Assembly: GCF_000003815.2 (NCBI RefSeq)
Contig: NC_049985.1
Coordinates: 5,377,214-5,413,544 of the forward strand
Reading direction: 5' to 3'
DNA from: Branchiostoma floridae
Lineage: Eukaryota > Chordata > Leptocardii > Amphioxiformes > Branchiostomatidae
Length of the DNA stretch: 36,331 bases
The notes under the pieces were generated by a model, which saw nothing but the letters and a program-made list of their open reading frames with translations, was not told the DNA's origin and did no database searches. Positions 21,201 through 30,200 of this stretch are shown piece by piece. The first letter of the stretch is position 1. Each line of letters starts with the position of its first letter. Made by a program: the position numbers and the translations under genes.

Positions 21201-24200
21201 TAGCCACTGGGTCATATTGAGCATGTGATTATCACAATCGATGTATCTTTAAGGCAAACAAAAAAATAAATGCAACAAATGATAAATTTACGTCTCAGCG
21301 TTGGTACCGATATTGTGCATACATAAAACTGTGCATGCGTCCTGTAGTTATGACAAGCTGGCTTGAGTTATACGGTAATACTGTAATACTTCCTTCCGTG
21401 TCGACAGTGTAAGTAAACCCAGGAGGCCACTGCAGGATTGGATATTGGGTAATCCACCCAAGCATTACACAGCCTACTGCAGGAGTCCATTTCTTAGCTT
21501 CTGTACACCATCATTTTTCATCCACCCTCACACGAGTAATTTCCTATCTACCGCTGTAACCACTCCGACTGTGCAGTCGGAGTAAAATTACTTACTCCAG
21601 GCAATTCTGGGAATGGGATATTGGGGGCTGTGCAAAGATCAAAATATTTGTGTTGCTTAAATATCAATTTTAGTAATCCATTTTCCAGCAGAATGTACAG
21701 GTTATTCTACTGAGAGTATTAAGACAGATTTCTGAGTCTGAGAGGAAATTGGATGGAGGACTGGTCATTCAATCAACACTTCTACTGGGAAAACATGAAG
21801 CAACTGAAGCTGGGACACATCACAAGCAGAAAGTAATGTATACACTTTGCAGTTCCAACTTTTTCTCCAACAACTTTTTTTGGCTACATCGATGGAGGTT
21901 AGATATCCAGGTAACAGTTACTAAAACAACTGGATAGATCTGTAAATAGTCAGATGCCAATGATAAGTTACAAACGACAGTCACTGACAGTAACTGACAC
22001 AGCAGACGCTGTCTGAAACATCTTGTCATTTAGAAATCTAGCCAGCTGCTTGAGTAACTGTCTGTTCCCTATCTTAATTCCCAGCGTATTGGATGTGTCT
22101 ACATGCATCTAGCATAAATGTTTTCATTGGCAACAATATATTTTTTGCCAACAAACTGGGCACCTGACTTCAGTTGGGGAAGTAAAAGGCAGTGAAAGGA
22201 TAGTCTTGGGCTTATCCTTCCAATACCATTCCGCAACGCTGTGGATAACAACCCACTGTTCCCTAAGGCATCAAAAAGTCTTTGGAACTACATTTACCAA
22301 CTCAAACTATCTTTCTTTCAGATTGACAGCTTTGAACATCTAACTGCTGACCTAAAAATTTATGGAAATGGGAAGGTCACTCCCTTTCTGACCAACCCAA
22401 TCAGTCACCAACACTTCAGAGGAATGTGGCAGGGGTGCAGAATAGATAACATCCAGGAAGGGTCAGTATGGATGACCACTGGCATAAGATGAATGGGCCA
22501 GGTCACAAACCCTATCTAAAGTAGCTCTAGGCAACTTAAAGACTAATGGCTAACCAAATGTTGGCATTTCAGTCACATGGTGACAGCATCAATTTCCTTT
22601 CAAGATGTACAGAAGACGTCATTCATCATCTAGGTTTGTACATGATGAAATTTGTCAATTATATGAAGGTCTGGATGTGTCATTTATGTCTGTACATCAC
22701 AAGGAGATGTCCTTTTCCTTCGCAAACTGCTCAAAACAGAACTATCTGCCTTCAGAGACAGTAACTGTCTCATTCCTGGCATCTTTCCAAAACAACACGA
22801 AGGTGGCTTATCAAAACCACATGTATCTATCTGCAACATTCCCCCCTCCCCCTAAAACCACTTAACTACTACTAGGTATCACCACCAAGAACCACCTCTG
22901 TTTTGAATCTCAATTTATAGTGGATTGAATACATTGTATATGCATAGGCTATCTGATAAAGGTGTTCCACAAAATGGTTATCTGACTTCAGTTGGGCTGT
23001 GGAGTGTTGGTTTCTGCTATCCAATACCATGCCCTAGACACAGTGGATAACAACACACTGTCCCTCTAACAACAGTGCAGCAGATCCATGGACAGGTCTA
23101 TGTTGGCTACCTTAAACTGAAGAAGAAGAAGGATCAGAGTTTTCCTCACCTGGTTCTTGTGTCCATCGGCCAGTATCTCCACCTCCAGACGGTGCTGGGT
23201 GGTCAGCCTGCCCATCTCGGCCTGCCGGACCAGCTGAAACTCATCCTCCTGGAGCTTCAGCTCAGCAGCATGGTCATCCTGTGGTTAGGGACATGGATTA
23301 AAAATTAGGGCAAGGTTATCAAAGAACAAAACTGGAAAAGCAGCCTTTTAACATATTTCACATTGACGACACTACGAAATTTATCTATCTAATGGTTTGG
23401 CTGTTTGGTTCAGGGCTGCCCAACAAGCCTGTGGCTATTACAGCCTGAGGCTAGCCCTGCTGAAAAAAAACCTTTAAATGTTCAACATTTGTTATTTGTT
23501 TAACTTTTTAACTAACTGTTAGTTTAACTCTAATGTTAAACTTTTCACTTTTGATTTAACTTTTCCATAATATGAATTGTCCAGGTATATCATACATCAA
23601 GCTCCTTCAACAACTATGGAGAATTGTTGGAAAATGCACTTCATACTTGAAATGCTAGGTGGCTCTTCCAGGCTATCTTACTACTAAGGAATGTACTCCA
23701 CAAGCAGAGGTTATTCAGACAGAAAATGACCCCAGGGCATATAGGAAGAGGGTTACAAATTTCCCTACAACCTCTGCTTGTAGACTAACAGGAATGTGTT
23801 GTGTTTTCCAGCCTTACCTTGAGTTTGTTGATGTGATCTTTGTGTGCGGCGATGGTATTGTGGATATCGTTCTGCAGTCTCTCCAAATCTAGCTTCTGAG
23901 CATCTGTAAAATCAAAAACAATACTTTTGAGTGTCTCAATAAGATGACAATCTAATAGAATTCACAGTGAAACTTTGCATTTTCCCGTTTTCTAAATCTT
24001 TTTCTCTCTAGAGACTCAACTGCATCTTGACCATTATTATGCACAAAAAACAAGGGTCACCAAACAATTTGATTTTCATTGTAACAATTTTTCAACAATG
24101 CAAAGTCATAAGGTCCCATGAATATGCAAAGTGCAGTGAAATGAATTGATTGTACAAATTACAGTGCCATGAATATGCCAATTTCAGGTCTATGCATTGA

Positions 24201-27200
24201 AGTTTTCCTCAACATCTTTTAACGGAAAACTGACCCAGTGACACTTGTTTCAGCACCAGGGACAACACCATAGCTGGAACCAGCTCAGCAAATGGCAAGT
24301 GAAATTATGCTAATCAACCTGGACACAGCTCTGGTATGGTTTATGTCCTCTTTAATTGACAGCTGGGGGAATCAACTGTCCAGGGCTGTTTCCAGCTTCA
24401 AATTTTTTCATCCCACTCATTGTTTGGAAGCCCAGTTTGTTAAAGGGGCATTCCACTCCACACGGGAGTGTTATTTTCCGATAGATATTAATTTTAGGAA
24501 GTGATAACTGCATACTACTTCACATTATACGATAAAGTACCCAGTTTCTTCACATGCCTCAAAAGCATTCAGTCTTCTACTAAACTCCCCAAGTACCCTC
24601 TAATTGAATTAATCCTATGGCTGAATACAATGCAAAAATTTTAGGTAAGGTTACAAAACTAATTTCAGGTTCGCTAAGAAATCTCGTCTTGTTCTTGTAT
24701 TCTTTGCTATCTTATGAGCAATTTGCCTTCTCGGTGTGCTTAGCGTACCTCATTTATTCCGAAAATATGTACGATAAACACAGTGTCTATGCGTATAGGG
24801 AATGCATGGGTAGGGTCTGCATGGGTTTAGTGAGTGTCCTTATTGTACACATCACGTAATTCATCCCAAGGTGAATTCCACAAAATTCGGCTGATTATGT
24901 ATTCATTGCCACATTATCTATTGGAAAACAAGACTACCTTCTGGAGTGGAATGCCCCTTTAATTTTCCTAGTAAAATCTGTCATTTTAAGGTTATGAAAG
25001 TACATTTTCAATAGTTTCAAGTCATTTTTGGGACAGATGGGGTAAAATTATTTTCCATCCCAACAAGCAAATTTCCGTCCCAGGACAGAAGAACGGGTCC
25101 TGGAGACAGCCCTGCAAACTGTCACAGCAGATGAAAACCTTATTAGGACGGCATCCAGGCTAAAAATTAACCACATTTGCATGTACGAATGCACGAGTGA
25201 AAAAAAAGGCGCAGCATATGTTATTCAAGCTTGGCTAGCGCTCTCAATACGTTGACTATACTTGGTTAAGCAGACTGAATGACATTTTACAAACAGTTGC
25301 CAAATGTAAAAGGGTAGTCAGGTTTAACTGATGACATTTATCTGCTTCCTTGATAAAGTGAGCCACTTACAAACGTGAAGTATCCCAGTTTATCACACTC
25401 TGACTTGAGAAAAAAGGTGATTTAAAACCTTCAAGACAAAGTTGAGCTCCATATTCTATACTTACTTTCTATACAGCGAAATGTAACATCCTTTAAGCTA
25501 CACATAATCATTCGTTTTTATGAAATTGAAGCTTTTGATAAATTTCGTACCTCTTTCACTTCTGGCATGGTGAAGTTCTTCCTCCAGTCTCTGAATCTGA
25601 GTCAGCAAAGTTGGGTGGGAGAAGGCATCCATCTGCATAACCAGGAAGAAAATTTTCAATGGAAAAATATATAAAGCAATGCAGGTATCTAATACACACC
25701 CAAGTTACTCAATGAAGCTGTTTTAAAAATTGGCATTCAACAAAATATTACTTACAAACAAGACTTTAGAATGGTAACAGTAGCATCCGCAAACTCTACC
25801 AGAAAGCTTCTACGTATATCACAAACCCAACACATAATAGAAAAGGTGGGATCTTTTGTCTTCAACTGTCTACAAAAAAGAAGTCAAACCCAATAACTCA
25901 GAATATAGAGTTAGCTTTAGACAAAAGTAGACACTTGCTGTATTGTTTTTACACTGTCTGCACCCTATCGTGTCACCAGCAATTAGCCCATGGGCAAGAA
26001 TTTGCAATAAACTGATATATCATGTTTGTTGAAATCTAAACTCACCTCCTCTGTTAGATACTTGACCAGGACGGCCATAGCATCGAAGCCCGTCATCCCC
26101 TCCTTCAGCTGCATCTTGGTGATGTTCAGCTCCTTAGTCCGCGCCTCGCAGAGAGCCTCTAGTCTGGAGATCTCCTTCGAGCTCTTGCTGGGAGTGACGC
26201 TGTTGGAAGCAACCAAGTCCGGCTGGCTGGCTTTGGTAGGAGGCGGGGACACGGGCCCTTTGATTCTGCTGCCTCTGGTCTCTGTAAGCAAAGCACAAAA
26301 CACCATCAGAAAAACCCACACGATTAAACAGATCGGGATAAAATCCCAAGCTACAAACATGCTCCTCCAATCATATGCTCGTACCAACAAACCTCATACC
26401 TCAATTTTCCAGCTTTAAATGCCTCATCTGAGACTTTACCCCAAGGTTGCTCTAGCTTGCGCTTGCAGGAATGACCATGTCCAGGGATGAAACCACGTAC
26501 TTTGCGCACCAACAAGACTTGTGGGTGGGGAACACTGTAATTTTACTACCACTACGCTCAAGTAGACCAGAGTTTCTTCCCAACTATCCCTACATATGGC
26601 ACACAGATGTACTTGTTTTGCCTCCCGAAGCTACTGTACACGGTATTTGTTCCGACAAGGCTACCTTCCGTGTCCAATTTTATGCAAGACCAAGGGTCTA
26701 CGGTACTTATCACTTGGAGTGGAAAATTGTCCCTTGGAAGACAAGGGCGTTTCCTTGGGACAAATTGCAATTTGGTGGCAGGTTCTCATTATCATGGCAA
26801 TGAGGCAAAGATGTTAATAATGTGGAGCATTCTGGAATGTTCATGTAAGCAGAGTGCCTGCATTTAGCCTTGTGTTACTGAAAATCTGTAAATGTTTGTG
26901 GTGGTTATTCTTTTGTGGTTACCACTCCAGCACAGATTCCTAACACTGCAAAATTGCATTTTCGGTGTATTACTATACAGAGTACTACAGAGGTTTTTCA
27001 ACAGCAAATTCAAAACAACACGGAAACCTCCTCTTTCCTCAAACCATGAAATGACCACATGGCAAAAGTAAATGCATTTACAGTGTCATCCCAAAGAAAG
27101 AAATCCCTACAACAGCTTTGCTATTTTCAAACAAGAAATACTGTCCAAAAAAGAAGGTACACAACAATGCTTTTATTCTGAAAAAATTCATGAAAATAAT

Positions 27201-30200
27201 ACAAATTGATGTAACAGTAGCTACGTAAATTACATTTTGTTTCAATGACTTCAGTCAACAGTCAATACATCAACTTAAATCATTTTCAAATCAACTCTCA
27301 TTGAACCATTCTCTTTCTTAGCTGCAAAAAACCCCAGATCTATTTGAATGTACAATTTGACGAATGTAGTTTGTAACTACCACTCTACCCAAATAGACCA
27401 GACCGATTCTTCCCTATAATTTACAACACCGCTGGCAGCTAGTCTTAAACCTCCCATCTCCCCTGAGCATCACTATGTGGACAGTAATGTTATAATGGAC
27501 CTATTGATTTTGTCTTACTCTGGCTGCTGAAAGGCCCTCTGACAGATGAAGGCAGAGCGAGTAGGTCAGGGGGACTTCAGCCAGAAATGGGAGCCATCCT
27601 TCTCAGCCATGTGGAACAAAACAGTAGTGGCCTCTGCCAAGTCAATTATGTAAATTATGCTTTTGTTCCAACGAGCACTATGTACATGATTTTGATTGGA
27701 CGATGCTGAGTATCTGAGTAGAGTTGCCAGTTACAAAAACAAACCTTTTAAGAATACAATCATTTTTGCCATAACCCATGTTTCCATATGATGCATTGCA
27801 AATACATGCCGGCAGACTAATCTGTCTTACTCTTACTCACAGATTGTAGTCAGATTTTTATGCACCTCTAAGAAAAATAGTCTTGACTCATACTTAAAAA
27901 CAGCTTTTTGGCTAGCATTAGAGTCTTCTCAAAGTGTTTTTTACACATAGGTTTCAATGGTTTATCAATGCCTCTTACATGAAGCCGCACATTTACAAAT
28001 AAATGTAACATCTTCTCTCATTATACAAAACAATAATTCTGAGCACGCCCATTCCCTGCACATTTTGACAGTGTTCTAAAGTTGTGATATTCCATTATCA
28101 GCAGAACTTGAGATCAATAAAAAAGAATATGTAGCAAGGGTAATCTATAACACGGACAGTAACTGTGAAAAAATGAAGGTTTGCCCCTTCATTACTAGCT
28201 TGGTATCACTTGAGAAATTGTCATAAATTATTAAATATGAAAGTATCATGAGAGAAAACATTAATAGTACATATATGTTAACTTTCGACTTCCAATGAGA
28301 AGTTACACCAGCAAGATGCAGGTTTCCTATCTCTATAATATTGATCTACATTCCAACTCAACAGTCTAGAAAATTAAACCTCACACACTGACACAGTACA
28401 ATTTTCACTCAGCCGTCCATAAATCTTTCAGGATTTGGCTAATTCTGATTTTCCAGGGCAGAATTTGAATTTAGACAGCAATAAATCCTTTAAGCGCATA
28501 TAAAAACCAGGATAGATAGCTTTATGTGTGAGTAATCAGGTTAGCAGGGATAGGATGACATTCTAAGCCCCTCAGATAGCTGAGATCCCCTCTGACAATT
28601 CCTGCTACCCTCTAGGGAAAAAAGACCTGTCAAATACATCATGTTACTGATTAATCAGACAATTGCTCTTACATAGATGGCTTTTAAACAAACTTAGGGA
28701 AAAAAATTATCACCACAATCTAACTACAACTATAGGGGGTAAACATTCTAAGCAAGGAATTGATCTATCATTTGAATTATTTCTAAGATGGCTTTTAAAC
28801 AAACTTAGAGGAAAGAATTATCATCTAGTAGACATTCTAACTACAACTATAGGAGGTAAACATTCTAAGCAAGGAATTGATCTACCATTTGAATTATTTC
28901 TAAAATGCTGAGTGACCTGTCACCTATGAAACGAAATTATCCATATTGAAGACACATTACATTTGACCAACATTGATTTCCGATTCTACCCATCTGTTAT
29001 AATGTTTTTCTAAAATAGTTGGACATGAAATTCAACATTCTTCAAACAGATACATTCACACATTATGATCATAACAAGAATTAATCATTAGACATGCTAG
29101 TCACATTTCGTTGCTAGCTTGAAGTGAATTAATTCAGCAGTGTAGCTGAGTGTTTATAATAGACAATATTTTCTATTCTAGACTTTTAATTACTTGGGTC
29201 ATTTATTCTGGTCATGCTAGACAGCGCCTATCTTCACAACACAGCTGTGGGAGAATTTATTCCTCTGTGGTGTGTGACGTCTTCCCACCCACACAACAGT
29301 ACCACCTGCATTAATCAAATCATATCTTAACCAATCAGAAGTGTCCGGGCCCTGGCTACTGCAGATTGCAAGACATGATTTGAAGGTCCATCATCCCTGT
29401 ACAATACTGCCACTTGTACGAATCAAGACAAATTTCAGCCAATCGGAATGATCTACCTCTAATCTTTTGTAAGGTTAGATTCTAGCAAATGCACCAGAAT
29501 CAGGTATCAAAACACTAATCAGCGACATTTTGTATTGTTGATATATCATTTTTATTCCTCTGTGGTGTGTGACATCCTCCCATCCACACAGCACAGTGAC
29601 ACTTGCATTAATCAAATCAAATTTCAGCTCCAGCTACTGATTGCAAGACATGACTTTTCGTGTTTTTTTGGCAAATGTGGTGTGTGGCATCTTCCTACCC
29701 GCACAACACTGTCACTTGCGAAGGCGGCATATGACATATCATCCCTGTACAGTACTGCCACTTGTATTAATCAATACAAGTTTCAGCCAATCAGAAAAGA
29801 TCAACCCTTAACAAATGACAATCGATTTAAAGGTCTTCTCTATATAAATTATGACAATGGCACCTGTATCGGTTTTCAAAACAGGAATCTGCCACATTTT
29901 GTATTGTTGATATATCATATTCATTACAAGCAGGTCTACTTCCTGAAAAATTAATGTTTATGTGAACATGCTGGAAATTGGGAATAAATTATTTAGAACA
30001 CATCGAATGTTCCTGAGATTTACATGTATGGTTTAAAGTATTAGACTGTTTAATTACTTTTTGTAAAGAATGTTGTTTACTCTAAGGTTATTGATCAGCA
30101 ACTTGGTACATTGCGCTTATTTATCTATTTTTCTATTTGCTGTTGTTAAGTTATGATCGTTTGTACAGAGCATAGTCATCTACTTTGTACATATATACTT

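Larger units (their letters stand above)
12582..23149 (-). other. MTUS intron 5 (10.6 kb), repeat-rich, with candidate alternative exons
   Basis: Features inside are listed separately: hairpin repeats (13.4-13.9 kb), a GTACCT element (15.8-16.2 kb), a dispersed repeat (17.7 kb), the 19.5-20.9 kb duplication block with candidate exons, and a palindrome at 21.56 kb. The remaining stretches (12.6-13.4, 13.95-15.77, 16.2-17.65, 17.85-19.5, 21.05-22.16 and 22.27-22.98 kb) show nothing I can support. Confidence 0.55.
23904..25550 (-). other. MTUS intron 3, holds a nested mobile element
   Basis: The nested insertion at 24373-25123 takes up nearly half of this intron. No other feature was recognised. 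Confidence 0.55.

Noticed and set aside
24617-24859. 80-codon frame inside the TTAA element
   Set aside because: Too short and without DDE-type transposase motifs; treated as non-coding.
26471-26803. 110-codon plus-strand frame with many Trp and Pro residues
   Set aside because: No recognisable domain, opposite strand to the host gene, and no splice signals linking it to anything.
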